Assembly: GCA_014904845.1 (NCBI GenBank)
Contig: MU120008.1
Span: forward strand, 1 to 10,119
Source of the DNA: Acephala macrosclerotiorum
Lineage: Eukaryota > Ascomycota > Leotiomycetes > Helotiales > Mollisiaceae
DNA: 10,119 bases
Direction: 5' to 3'
Part shown: in pieces, positions 1 to 10,021 of the stretch
Layout: each line of letters begins with the position of its first letter
Numbering within the stretch: the stretch's first letter is position 1
Translations under genes and position numbers: made by a program
Notes under the pieces: generated by a model
The model's input: the letters and a program-made list of their open reading frames with translations, nothing else
What the model was told of the DNA's origin: nothing
Databases searched by the model: none

Positions 1-960
1 TTTTATATTCGTTTTAATATTAATTATTTCGAGTAATTTAATACGTAATTTTTATAAATTAATATTTTTTAGTAATTTCGCAATCTCGTAATTAAATTAT
101 TTAATTTCAAATAATATAATTAAAATAAATTTTTTTTATTAATTGATTTTTAATTTTCAATTTTTAATAATAATAAAAAATAAAATATATAAATCGTATA
201 TAAATAATTTTTAATAAAATTTATTAAAACAATTTATTTTTTAACGTCGTTTTATTAATATAAAAAAACAAAAAAATTTAATTATAAATCAATTTATTTT
301 AATTAATAAATTAAATTTATTCGAAATAATTTATAATTTATAAATTAATTAAAATAAAAATAAAAAAAATTATTAATCAATTTATAATAAATAAAAGTTT
401 ATTATATATTAAAAAATATATAATTAATATTATTTTCGAAATTATTTATTTACAAAGATTTTTAAAAAGAAAATATATAATTTTATTATTATAATAATAA
501 TAATAATATATAATTATATAAATAAATAAATTTTAAAAATTATAATTAAATTTTTTAATATTTTTATACGAATTATTTATTAATATATATTTACGTTTTA
601 TTAAAATTATTAAAAATTTTATTTTATTTAATTTATTAAAAAATAAAAAAAATTTAAATTAAATATAAATAATTTTATATTTTTTTTAATTGAAAATTTT
701 TTTTAAAAATTATATTAATTATTATTAAATTTATTTATAAAACGTTATAAAAAAATTATTTATATAAAATTTTTAATATTTTAATAATTAAATTTTTAAT
801 ATAATATTTTTTAAAATAATATATTAATTCGATTTTCTTATTATATTAAAAAATATTATAAATTTAATTATATTATTAATAAATATATTATTTAATATAA
901 TTTAAAAAAATAAAATACATTTATAATATAATTAAAAATTTAATAAAAATATTTAAAAAA
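1..960. other. Left edge, mixed A/T, no gene
   Basis: No open frame of note. The first 120 bases keep more G/C than the next 800 (15 G/C, including GAGT at 31-34, AGT at 71-73 and CGCAATCTCG at 79-88), so the left edge may be less eroded or may begin in a different unit. The rest is nearly pure A/T with isolated CpGs (for example 244-248, 437-438, 569-570, 594-595, 742-743, 830-831). The stretches 470-568 and 596-691 contain no C or G at all. Confidence 0.6.
491..508. repeat. (ATA)6 microsatellite
   Basis: Six exact ATA units, continuing into TATA-type sequence. A simple repeat of this size is expected in DNA this AT-rich and carries no functional claim. Confidence 0.85.
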
Positions 961-970
961 ACGTAAAAAA

Positions 971-991
971 TATAAATATAAATATAAATAT
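971..991. repeat. TATAAA hexamer repeat, about 3.5 copies
   Basis: Three exact TATAAA units followed by TAT. The unit matches a TATA box, but a tandem run in DNA without a downstream gene is better called a simple repeat than a promoter. Confidence 0.8.
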
Positions 992-1112
992 TAATAAAAT
1001 AATTATATTAAATTTAAATAAAAAATATATAAATTAAAAATCGTAATATAATATAAAAATTTAAAATAAATATTTTTTTTTATATTTTTTAATATTTAAA
1101 AAATAAAAATTT

Positions 1113-1147
1113 AAAAATAAAATAAAAAATAAAATAAAAAATAAAAT
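1113..1147. repeat. 12-bp A-rich tandem repeat, about 3 copies
   Basis: An 11-base unit at 1113-1123 is followed by two exact 12-base units AAAAAATAAAAT at 1124-1135 and 1136-1147. It is the clearest short tandem array in the left arm. It contains no C or G and could have arisen by slippage. Confidence 0.8.
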
Positions 1148-1267
1148 AATTATTATAATAAAAATCGTTATTAATATAATAAAATTTAAATAATAATATA
1201 AATTTTTTTAAATTATATTAAATTTTTTAATTTTATAATATTAAAAATATAAAAAAAATTTATTATT

Positions 1268-1280
1268 AAAAAAAAAAAAA
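1268..1280. repeat. Poly-A run of 13
   Basis: Uninterrupted A run within the stretch 1168-1312 that has no C or G. Homopolymers of this length are also places where sequence length may be misread. Confidence 0.85.
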
Positions 1281-1953
1281 TAATATAAAATAAATATAAA
1301 AAAATATTTATTCGTAAAAAATTTTTAAATTTCGTAATATTTTTACGTCGTTTATTAATAATTAAAAATTTATTTTTATTTTTAAATTTAAAAAAAAATA
1401 TTACGATAAAATTTTTTTTTTTAATTTTTTTTTAAAATATAAAAATAAAAAAAATTATATTTAATTTCGATCGAAAATAATTAATTTAAAACGTTTAAAA
1501 AAAATTTAAAATATTTTAAATATATAATCGAATTTAAAAATATTAAAATTTGGAAAATTTTACGATTTTATTTATTAATTTATCAATTTAATAAACTTAT
1601 TATAATTAAATTATAAATTAAATTTATATTTAAATTATTTATATTTTTAATTATAATTCATTTAAATTAATAATTATTACGTAATTTAAATTGAAATTGT
1701 AAAATATTATAAATCGCGATTTACGTTTATTAAAAAATCTTTTTTTAATAAATATAATTTTAATTACTTTTTATAATTAATTAAATTAATTTTAAAAATT
1801 TAATATAAAAAATAAAAATTTAAAAAAAAATTTTAATATAAAATTTTTATTGATTTATTAATTTATTCGATTTTAAAAAAAAAAATTTTTAAATAAATTA
1901 TTTTTTTATATTAATAAAAATTATTTTAATTTTAAATATTTATAAAACGTTTA

Positions 1954-1974
1954 AATTTTTAATTTTTAATTTTT
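1954..1974. repeat. (AATTTTT)3 tandem repeat
   Basis: Three exact 7-base units end just before TAATCGA. A slippage-type simple repeat with no gene next to it. Confidence 0.85.
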
Positions 1975-2470
1975 AATCGAATATAAAATAAACGTAATAA
2001 ATAAAAAATTAAAAAAATTAAAAATACGTTTATAAAATATAAATCGTATTAAATATTATTTAATCGAAAAATAAAATAAAAATATATTTATATATTTTAA
2101 TATTATTTAAAATTATAAATTTTATTAAATTAAATATATTTAAAATAATAAACAATAAACGAATTATATATCGTAATATTAAATAATTATAAATATACGA
2201 ATATTATATAAATATTACGTACGATATTAAATTGTACGAGATTAATATTATTTTATTTTTATTTTTTTTAATATATTTTTTAAATTTAAAATTTATTTTT
2301 AAAAATAATTAATTAATATAATTAATATATATATTAAAATTTAAAAAGAAATTATATACGTTTAAATCGTTTATTAATAATATAATATTTTTAATTCGAT
2401 ATTAATATTAATTAATAATTATTTTTAATTACAAATTAATAAAAATTAATTAAATAATATTAAATTAATT

Positions 2471-2490
2471 ATTAAAAAATATTAAAAAAT
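2471..2490. repeat. Decamer ATTAAAAAAT, two exact tandem copies
   Basis: Units at 2471-2480 and 2481-2490, with a poorer third copy at 2491-2500 (7 of 10 bases). Simple repeat. Confidence 0.75.
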
Positions 2491-2805
2491 ATTAAATTAA
2501 TATTTTTAAATATTATTGAATTATAAAATTTTTTATTATTTTTCGTAAAATCGAAATTTTAACGTTTTTTTAATATTCGAAAAATTTAAATATATTAATT
2601 TTAAAAAAAATTCAAATTTTAATTATTTATAAAAAATTTAATTAAATAATTAATTAAATATTATTTTAAATAATATTTTGTAATTATTTGAAATATTTAT
2701 TTATTAAAAACGTTTATTCGTTTTTATATTTATTTTATTATTTATTTTTTAATATTTATTTTTATTAAAACGTTTAAAATTATACGATAAAATAAATTTT
2801 AAAAA

Positions 2806-2819
2806 TTTTTTTTTTTTTT
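2806..2819. repeat. Poly-T run of 14 followed by poly-A
   Basis: Fourteen T followed directly by eight A (2820-2827). The T-to-A step is a simple AT-rich junction with no gene or terminator context. Confidence 0.85.
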
Positions 2820-3150
2820 AAAAAAAATCGATATTACGTAAAATAAATCGAATTAATATATTAAAAAAATATAAAATATTATAAATAAATAAAATATATT
2901 AATTATCGTTTATAAAAATATTTTTAAAAGTTTTTTAATAAATATATAAATAAAATATTTCGATTAATAAATAATAATATTTAATAAAATTTTAAAAAAA
3001 ATTTTATTTATATATAAAATATATATTTTTATAAAAAAATATTATAAATAAATTAATTTTTTCTTTATAAATAATTAAATAAAAATTAATTTATTTTTTA
3101 GTATTATTTAAAATATTTAAAAAATAAACGAAATCGTAAAATAAATATAT

Positions 3151-3255
3151 TTTAATTTCAAATATAAAATTTATAAATATATAATTTTAAAATAAATAAT
3201 TTTAAAATATATAATTATTAAACGTATAATTTTAAAATTAATTATTTTAACAAAT
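3151..3255. repeat. Diverged 15-bp tandem repeat, about 7 units
   Basis: The 13-base word ATAATTTTAAAAT recurs exactly at 3181, 3196 and 3226, in register with a 15-base period. The unit between them (3211-3225) is a diverged copy with three differences in the same 13 bases. Against a consensus ATAATTTTAAAATAT, the flanking 15-base windows 3166-3180 and 3241-3255 match at 12 of 15 positions and 3151-3165 at 11 of 15; 3136-3150 matches at 10. Random A/T sequence would give about 7 to 8. The core 3181-3240 is firm and the outer units are softer. Fifteen bases is five codons, so an eroded coding repeat is possible, but a non-coding minisatellite explains it as well. Confidence 0.6.
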
Positions 3256-4942
3256 AAAAAATTAATAATATAATATATAAAATCGCGATAATATAATTTT
3301 AAATTAAAATATTCGATTAAATATTAATTTTTAATATAATAATTTTTAATTATAATTATAATAAAATATATTAATTAAATTATTTATAAATTTAATAAAA
3401 ATTTATATTAATAATAAAAAATATAATAAAAAAATATACGATATTTTTAATAATAAATTAAAAAAATTTATAATTATTATATTAAAATTAAATTTTTAAA
3501 AAATTAATAATATAAATCGTTTTTTATTAATTTAATTAATTATATAAATAAATATTATTATAATAAAATTACGAAATAAAAATATAATTTTAATATAATA
3601 ATAAATATAATAAAAAAAATATTTTAAAATAAAAAAAAAATAAATAATTTTATATATCAATATAATATAATATAATATTATTACAAATTATTATAATAAA
3701 CTCGTTAAAGAACAAAATAAAATATTTATAATTATTTTTTAATTAATTTTAAAAATTTTAATTTAAATTATTTTATAAATATTAAATAAATTACAATTTA
3801 AAAAATCGAAATAAATATATACGAAACGTAATAATATAATATTAAAATTTATAAAATTTATAAAAAAAACGATAATTATAAATAATATTAAATAAATCGA
3901 ATTTATAAAAAACGTAAACGTAATAATAAACGAATTTTAAAATATAATTAATTTTTTAAATCGAACGAAAAAAAAAAAATTTATAATAAAAATTCTCGAA
4001 ATAAAAATTATAAATATTTATTTTTAATAAATCGAATTATTAATCAATAAAATATATAATAAATAAATAGTAATAAATATATTTGAAATTTTAACGATAA
4101 ATTTAATATATAACAAATTATAAAATTATATTAATATATTATTAAAATTCTTTTTATTAAAACTAAAAAAATAAATAATTTAATAAAAAACAATAAATCG
4201 AAAAAAATAAATCAAATATTAATAAATATAAAAATAAAAAATAAAAATGAAAATTATATTATTATAATCGAAATAATTAATAATATTTAAATAATAATTA
4301 TTTTAAACGATTAATTTACTCGTTATATTATTATTAAAAAAAAAAATTTAATTTATTATATTTATTTAATAATTATATAATATTTATATTCGAAAATTAA
4401 TATTTTTTAAAAGATTTTTAAAAAATTATATTAAATAATAAAATAATAAATATATTTATTATTAAATAATTATAATTTTTAATATTATAAAAAATTAATA
4501 ATAATATTTAATTTGATATATTTATAATTAAAATATATAAAATTCGATTTAAAAAAAATAATATTATTATAAAAAATTATTCGAATAAATACTTTTATAA
4601 ATATTATTATATTTTATATCGTTTTAATAAATATATTATTTTTATATTATATTTAAAATATAAATATAATAAATTTTAAATTTAATAATTTCAAAAACGA
4701 TTTAATTTAAAAAAATAAAATCGTATTAATCGTATAAAAATAAAAATATTTATAAATATTATTAAATTAATTAAAATAAAATTTAATATAAAATTATTTT
4801 ATTAAAATCGAATTATATTAATTATATCGATAATTTTATTAATAATATTAAAATATTTGAATATATTAATATATTACGTTTAATAATTGTAATTTTTACG
4901 TATTAAATATAAAAATTATTAATTATTTAAAAAATTAAATTT

Positions 4943-4974
4943 AAAATTGAAAATATTAATATATTTTCAATTTT
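4943..4974. repeat. Hairpin with 14-bp arms and TAAT loop
   Basis: Arms 4943-4956 and 4961-4974 are perfectly complementary around a 4-base loop. The G at 4949 pairs with the C at 4968, both outside CpG. Stems of this length made of A and T alone are expected a few times in 10 kb of such sequence; the G-C pair makes this one less trivial. Confidence 0.75.
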
Positions 4975-5002
4975 TACATTAATTTTCTCTTAGTTAAAAC
5001 AC

Positions 5003-5052
5003 GTAATAAATACGTATATATATTTCGATACTAATAATTTTTATTTTTATAG
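5003..5052 (+). other. Intron-like patch (weak)
   Basis: A GT donor candidate occurs at 5003-5004 (GTAATA) or 5014-5015 (GTATAT), then TACTAAT at 5029-5035, close to the TACTAAC branch-site consensus, then ATAG ending at 5052, 17 bases after the branch word. The resulting intron would be 50 or 39 bases, at or below the usual fungal minimum. No exon reading frame is visible on either side. AT-rich DNA produces such strings by chance, so I give it little weight. Confidence 0.12.
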
Positions 5053-5286
5053 TAAAGATTTAATTTATTTTTTAATATAATTTTTTATTCAATTGTAAAT
5101 TTAATAAATAATTTTATAGTTTAAAAATTTAATATTTATAAAACGATTATAGAAAATCGCTCGTTCAAAAAAAACAAATAAAAAAATCTTGTAATTATAT
5201 TAATTATATTATAAACTTTTTATAAAATTACAATAATTTTATATAATATTAATTGAGTAATTTTTTAAAAAAAAAAATCAATCGTT

Positions 5287-5316
5287 TTAAAATCAAAAAA
5301 TATTTTTTGATTTTAA
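5287..5316. repeat. Perfect 30-bp palindrome
   Basis: Positions 5287-5301 are the exact reverse complement of 5302-5316, with no loop. The C at 5294 pairs with the G at 5309, neither in CpG. Two further pairs are lost on each side (5286/5317 mismatched, 5285/5318 matched). It lies in the central island, 15 bases before a T15 run. It could extrude as a cruciform or be a replication or recombination scar. A bacterial terminator is unlikely because the stem has only one G-C pair and no gene lies upstream. Confidence 0.8.
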
Positions 5317-5331
5317 TATTTCGTATTATAA

Positions 5332-5346
5332 TTTTTTTTTTTTTTT
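5332..5346. repeat. Poly-T run of 15
   Basis: Uninterrupted T run downstream of the 30-bp palindrome. From here the strand becomes clearly T-rich for about 70 bases. Confidence 0.85.
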
Positions 5347-5659
5347 ATATATATTTTAATTTTTATTTTAATTAATTTTTTTTTTCGTAAAATTAATATA
5401 AAATTTAATTTAATAATATTTTAATCGTTGTAAAAAACGTATTATAAATTACGTTATTTCAATTTTTAATTATTTATATATTTATAAAAAAATTGAAAAA
5501 ATATTAATTAATATATAAATTAATAATCGAAATTAAAAAAATAATTAAATTAATAATTTAATTGTTTTATATTCGTATTATAAAGTTTTTTTTATTTATA
5601 TTATATTTTAAAAAATCGTATTTTGTACAATTAATAAATTTTTATTCGTAATATTAATA

Positions 5660-5697
5660 GCGTCGTATAATTATTGAAAATATTAGTAATTCGACGC
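5660..5697. repeat. GCGTCG / CGACGC inverted repeat
   Basis: GCGTCG (5660-5665) and CGACGC (5692-5697) are exact reverse complements separated by 26 bases, in the most G/C-dense patch of the window. CpG-rich words are partly self-complementary, which raises the chance of such a match. I see no tRNA-like arms or other RNA fold to go with it. Confidence 0.5.
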
Positions 5698-5703
5698 GTT
5701 TTG

Positions 5704-5730
5704 AATACGATCGAGTTTTTGTAATACGAT
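5704..5730. repeat. Direct repeat AATACGAT, two copies 19 bp apart
   Basis: Copies at 5704-5711 and 5723-5730, in the same G/C-dense patch. Either a duplicated short site or coincidence. Confidence 0.5.
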
Positions 5731-5978
5731 ATTTTAATCGATTTAAAAATTAATTAATAAAATCGAAATTTGTTAAAATATAAATTTTTTTTAAAATTGA
5801 TTTATTATAATAAAAAAATTGTATTTGATATTATTATTAATAAAATCGAAAATTTAATAATAAAATAAATAAATCAAATAATAAAATTATTAAATTAATA
5901 ATCAAATATTTTAATTTGTAATTTATATAATTAATTAATAATAATTAATTATATTTTTATATTTTTAAAATTTTAATT

Positions 5979-6004
5979 TAAATTGAATTAATTTATTCAA
6001 TTTA
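5979..6004. repeat. Hairpin with 10-bp arms and 6-base loop
   Basis: Arms 5979-5988 and 5995-6004 are exact reverse complements with loop TAATTT. The G at 5984 pairs with the C at 5998. The right-arm word ATTCAATTT appears again just downstream at 6015. Arms of ten are common by chance here; the interest is only in the paired non-CpG G and C. Confidence 0.6.
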
Positions 6005-6914
6005 CGAAAATAAAATTCAATTTTATTTTAGATTTTATTTTTATTTTTTTATTTTTTTATTTTAATTATAAAATTATTCATATTAATAAATTTTTATAAA
6101 ATTTTATTTAAATTAAATTTTATTATAATATTTATTAAATTATTATTTTTATATATTTATTGTATTTTTTATAATTTTTTATATTTGTATAATTATTTTA
6201 AAATTATAATATTAATTATAAAACGTTTTTTATTTATTATTTTTAATTTTATTAAACAATTATATAAAAAATACAAATTCGTATAAACGATAATAAAAAT
6301 ATTAAATAAATCGAATTATTTTGCGATTATATTAATAATAAAAAGTATTATAATTATTATATTTATTTTATTAATTATTTCGTAAATTTTAAATATTAAA
6401 ACGCTTTGAGTAATTTTTTTATACTTTGTAGAATTTTAATATATTAAATTATTTTTTATTTTAAAATCGTTTTTTATTCGAATTTTATTAATTATTATAA
6501 TTATATATTTAATTTGCGAATTTAAATCGATATTATTAATATATAAATCGTTTACAAATACGAATATTTTAATTATTTTTAAATTAATTAAAATATAATA
6601 AATATTATATAATAAATTGTTTTATTATTATTTTAATTTTTTATTCAAAATTATTACGTTTTTTTTTGATCGAAATTTGATATTATATAATAATTAATAA
6701 ATCAAAAACAATTTCTAATTAATAAATAAACGTAATATATATTTTACGAATTTGTTATTTTTAATATTAATTAAAATAAATTTTTTATTTTTATTTTTTT
6801 ATTTAAATTATATATTTTTTTTTTTAATAATTATATAATTTTATTATTAAATATTAATTAATTCGTAAATATTAAATATTTTTTTTTTTTTATTTACAAT
6901 TTAATTCTTTTTAA

Positions 6915-6928
6915 TTTTTTTTTTTTTT
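6915..6928. repeat. Poly-T run of 14
   Basis: Uninterrupted T run; a second run of 13 T lies at 6879-6891. Simple sequence. Confidence 0.85.
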
Positions 6929-7762
6929 AAATTTACAAATTGTAATATTAATAATTTTAACGTATTATTTATTTATATATTAATAATCTCAAATTTTTTT
7001 CAATTTTTTTCAATTAAAAAACAAAAATTATATATAGAAAATTTTATTTTTAATTTAAAAATATAATATTTATATTATATAATAAATTAATAAATATTTA
7101 TTTTTACGAATTTATATAATAATTTTTTTATAATTATAATTATTTTTTTAAAATAAAAATATATATATATTTTTTTTTAATAAATTAATAAAATTTGTTT
7201 ATTAAATTAAAATTTGCAATTATATATATATTTATATAACATTTTATAATTTTAAATTAAAATTATAATTGTTTTTTAATTTATTTATTAAATTATAAAA
7301 AATTTTATAAAAATAAATTTTTTTAATTTATTATTAAAAATTTAAATTACGATTTTCGTTTTTTCATATAATTTGTTTATTATTTTATTTTTAATTTTAT
7401 ATATTAATTTAAATTTAAAAATCAAAATATTTTTATATATTATTAAATCGTATTATATAAATTTAAAAACGTTTTTAATAAAAAAAAAATTTTATTATAA
7501 AATTTTAAAAATTTTTTAAATATAATAATAATTTCTTTTTTTCGTAATTTGATTACAAGTTTTATATTTATTTATTTTTTACTCGTTATATAAATTATAT
7601 TAATCGTAATTTTTTTTTTTATATAATATTAATTAAAAATTTTATTATTCGTAAAATCGTTATTATTATTATTAATATTTATAAAATTAAAATAATTTTA
7701 TTCGAAATAAATTATAAATTTAAATTTATTTTTTATATTTCTCAATCGATTATAACGTTTAA

Positions 7763-7786
7763 ATTGAATTTCAATTGAAATTAAAT
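7763..7786. repeat. 24-bp palindrome with one mismatched pair
   Basis: The core 7767-7782 is a perfect 16-bp palindrome centred on CAATTG. After one mismatch (7766/7783) three more pairs follow on each side. The C at 7772 pairs with the G at 7777. It is followed directly by the ATT microsatellite. Confidence 0.7.
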
Positions 7787-7787
7787 A

Positions 7788-7802
7788 ATTATTATTATTA
7801 TT
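7788..7802. repeat. (ATT)5 microsatellite
   Basis: Five exact ATT units running into a short T run. Simple repeat with no functional claim. Confidence 0.85.
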
Positions 7803-9674
7803 TTTTTAATTTTTGTTTTTTTATATTATTTTTATTATTTTCAATTTTTCGTTTTTTTATATAATTTTTATAAATTATTCTTTTATCGATTTTTCAATTT
7901 ACGACTTTCGAAAATAAAATTTTATTACAATTAATTTAAAATTTATTAATTTATAAAATAATTATATAATATACTCTTTATTTGTAATTATTAATAATTT
8001 ATATAATTTTTTTTATTTTTTATATTCTTTAAAAATTCAAACGTTAAAATTATTAAATAAATTTAAAATAATTAAAATATTAAAAAAAATATTATTATTA
8101 AAATATTATTAATTTATTATTTAATTTATATACAATGAAATTCGTTTATTATTTTACGAATAATTTTTTTTTATTATTATTAATATAAAAATCTTTATAT
8201 TGAAAATTTTAAAATATATTTTAAATATAAATTTATTTAATTTTATTAGATTGTTATAAACTTTTATTACTATTTGTAATATTTATTTCTTTGTAATATA
8301 TTTTATTATTTTTTTAATATAATCGTATAAATTTATTATAATAAAATATTATCTCGTTTTATTTTTTTAATTAAAATTTTTTTTATTTTTATTATTACGA
8401 TTTTTATTTATTATTTAAATTTTATTAATATAAATTTTTTTTTAATATTATAAATTAAAACTTTTAACGATTTTGAATACGTATTAATTTAATATTCTTT
8501 AATTATATTTTATATTATTCGTATAAATATTTTCATAATAAATCGTACATTTTAAAATTTTATAATAAAATTTACAAATTGTAAAATCGTATTATTATTT
8601 AAATATATAATATTAATAATTATCGAATAATTAAACTTGAAATTAATTAAAAAAAAAATTTAAATTATTTTAATAATTTCGTATTTATTTAATAATAATA
8701 ATAAAATTTGTTTATTTATTTTAATTATTAAAATATAAAATTTTTATATTTAATTTTATTAAAAATATTTAAAAATTGTCGTATTAATAAATATTTAATT
8801 TTTTTATATACGTATTATAAATTTGTATTTATTAAATAATATTAAACAAAAACTTTTTTTAATTTTATTAATAAAATTTATAAATATTTTTATTTACGTA
8901 TAATTAATACGATTATATTATTATCGTATTTTTTTATACGATTTTTTACGTTATTAAATTAAATTTTAAAAATAATAAAAATAGTATATTATAAAATACA
9001 ATGTAAAAAATAACGTTTTTAATAAAAATATAAATTTTAATTATATTTTCAATTTTTATATTATTTATTTTAAATTGAATTTTTTTTTGTAATTCGAAAT
9101 ATTAAATTTAATTTATAAATCGATTTTTTATAAAATTATAAATTAATCGTATTTTGTAATTAATATAATAATTATATTTATATTTAATAATATATTTTAA
9201 AAAAAAATTATAATATATTTATTTGTAAATTAAAAAAAAATTTAATTTAAATTTTTTTTAATTAAATAAAATATATTATTTTTAATTATTTAATTTCGCG
9301 ATTAATTTTTTAATATTAATATATTTTATGATAAAAAAATTAATTTTTACAAATTTTTAATTAATTTTTTTTTATTTTTTAAAATCGAATTTTTTTATAT
9401 TTAAAATAAAAATATCAAAAATATTTATTTTATTTTTATTATTGAATCTTTTTTATTTTTTTTTTATAAATTAAAAAATTTAATAATTTATTATAAAAAC
9501 GTATTTCTTATATCGAAAATAAATTTTATTTTTAAATTTTTTGTATATTTATTATTTTTTTTTTAAAAAATATTTTATTTTTTTATAAATATAATATTTT
9601 ATTTTTTTCGAATAATTATTTCAATTATATTTATTATATTTTTAATTTTTATAATTGTAATTATATTTATTTTA

Positions 9675-9692
9675 ATTGCGTTTATTATTGCG
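9675..9692. repeat. ATTGCG direct repeat at 12-bp spacing
   Basis: ATTGCG at 9675-9680 and 9687-9692. The word AATTATATTTATT also occurs at 9623 and 9659, 36 bases (three times 12) apart, so the patch 9623-9700 may be a very eroded short-period repeat. The extent is uncertain. Confidence 0.4.
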
Positions 9693-9758
9693 ATTTTTAT
9701 TTATTTTATATTTATTATATTTATAATCGATAAAATAAATATTAAAATTTAATTATTT

Positions 9759-9772
9759 TATATATATATATA
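9759..9772. repeat. (TA)7 microsatellite
   Basis: Seven exact TA units followed by a T run. A comparable (AT)6 lies at 7159-7170. Simple repeats. Confidence 0.85.
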
Positions 9773-10021
9773 TTTTTTTTAATTAATTAAATAACGTATT
9801 ACAATTAATATTAAACGTTTTTCAATGTATTTTTAAAATCTATTAAATATATATAATATTTTCTAATATTATTATAAATTTATAAAATATAATTTTTTAT
9901 ATTATTATTTTTACGATTTTTTTTCGATTATTTTCTTTGAATTTATTATAATTTATTAAATAATAATTCGAAATTTTTAATTAATTTTTTAATAAAATTA
10001 TTTTTAATAATATTTTATAAA

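Larger units (their letters stand above)
961..2580. other. A-rich to mixed block with low-complexity repeats, no gene
   Basis: The first 360 bases are strongly A-rich on this strand (37 A to 21 T in 961-1020) and then become mixed. The block contains the emptiest stretch counted in the window, 1044-1312, with a single CpG at 1166-1167. A somewhat better preserved patch lies at 1540-1740: it holds the only GG seen (1552-1553), several CpA/TpG sites, and TCGCGA at 1714-1719. CpG clusters occur at 1346-1350, 1468-1473, 2161-2240 and 2543-2580. No frame, RNA gene or recognisable element end was seen. Confidence 0.6.
2581..4900. other. Mostly A-rich block, no gene
   Basis: A outnumbers T on this strand through most of the block, strongest from about 2830 to 4320 (40 A of 60 in 3601-3660). 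Stops are dense in the stretches I translated. Single CpGs are scattered throughout, with denser patches at 3895-3985 and 4683-4730. Stretches without C or G include 2963-3062. The block carries the 15-bp array near 3151-3255 and two of three copies of the word ACTCGTTA. The ATG at 4247 opens only six codons. If A stands for an ancestral purine, this arm has kept a long purine-rich strand, as the sense strand of an old element might, but no protein can be read directly. Confidence 0.55.
4921..5760. other. Central less-eroded island, no readable gene
   Basis: G+C is 89 of 840 bases (10.6%), about twice that of the left arm, rising to 26 of 120 (22%) in 5641-5760. Many survivors are outside CpG (for example TTCTCTTAG at 4985-4993, CGCTCGTTCAAA at 5158-5169, TAGCG at 5658-5662). 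The island lies where the A/T skew of the strand reverses. It holds a 14-bp hairpin, a 30-bp palindrome, a T15 run, a GCGTCG/CGACGC inverted repeat and an intron-like patch. It may be a younger insert, the junction between two elements, or a unique sequence that was attacked less. I found no coding frame or RNA gene in it. Confidence 0.6.
5761..7760. other. Mixed then T-rich block, no gene
   Basis: To about 5930 the strand is mixed or A-leaning; from about 5940 it is mainly T-rich (43 T to 17 A in 6781-6840), apart from an A-leaning patch near 6241-6360. Non-CpG survivors are mostly TpG or CpA (TTTG, TTGT, CAAT). A local patch at 6401-6433 keeps CGCTTTGAG and TTTGTAG. T runs of 13 (6879-6891) and 14 (6915-6928) are present. 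Reverse-strand ATGs near 6079, 7240 and 7366 open only 6 to 11 codons. Confidence 0.55.

Noticed and set aside
971..991. TATAAA run as a promoter
   Set aside because: It is a tandem simple repeat with no downstream gene.
5287..5346. Palindrome followed by T15 as an intrinsic terminator
   Set aside because: The stem has one G-C pair, there is no loop, the T run starts 15 bases later, and no gene lies upstream.
7559..7570. Yeast-type replication origin consensus (TTTTATATTTA)
   Set aside because: Such A/T words are expected many times by chance in this composition, so a match carries no weight.
8135..8188. Longest ATG-started frame found: 17 codons, hydrophobic, ending in a run of leucines
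   Set aside because: Far too short, follows from local T-rich composition, and has no ribosome-binding or neighbour support.
4960..9062. Direct repeat of 17 bases (4960-4976 and 9042-9058) differing afterwards by C versus T
   Set aside because: Hundreds of 17-base matches are expected among A/T-only words in 10 kb, and several even with one shared C. The similarity does not extend.
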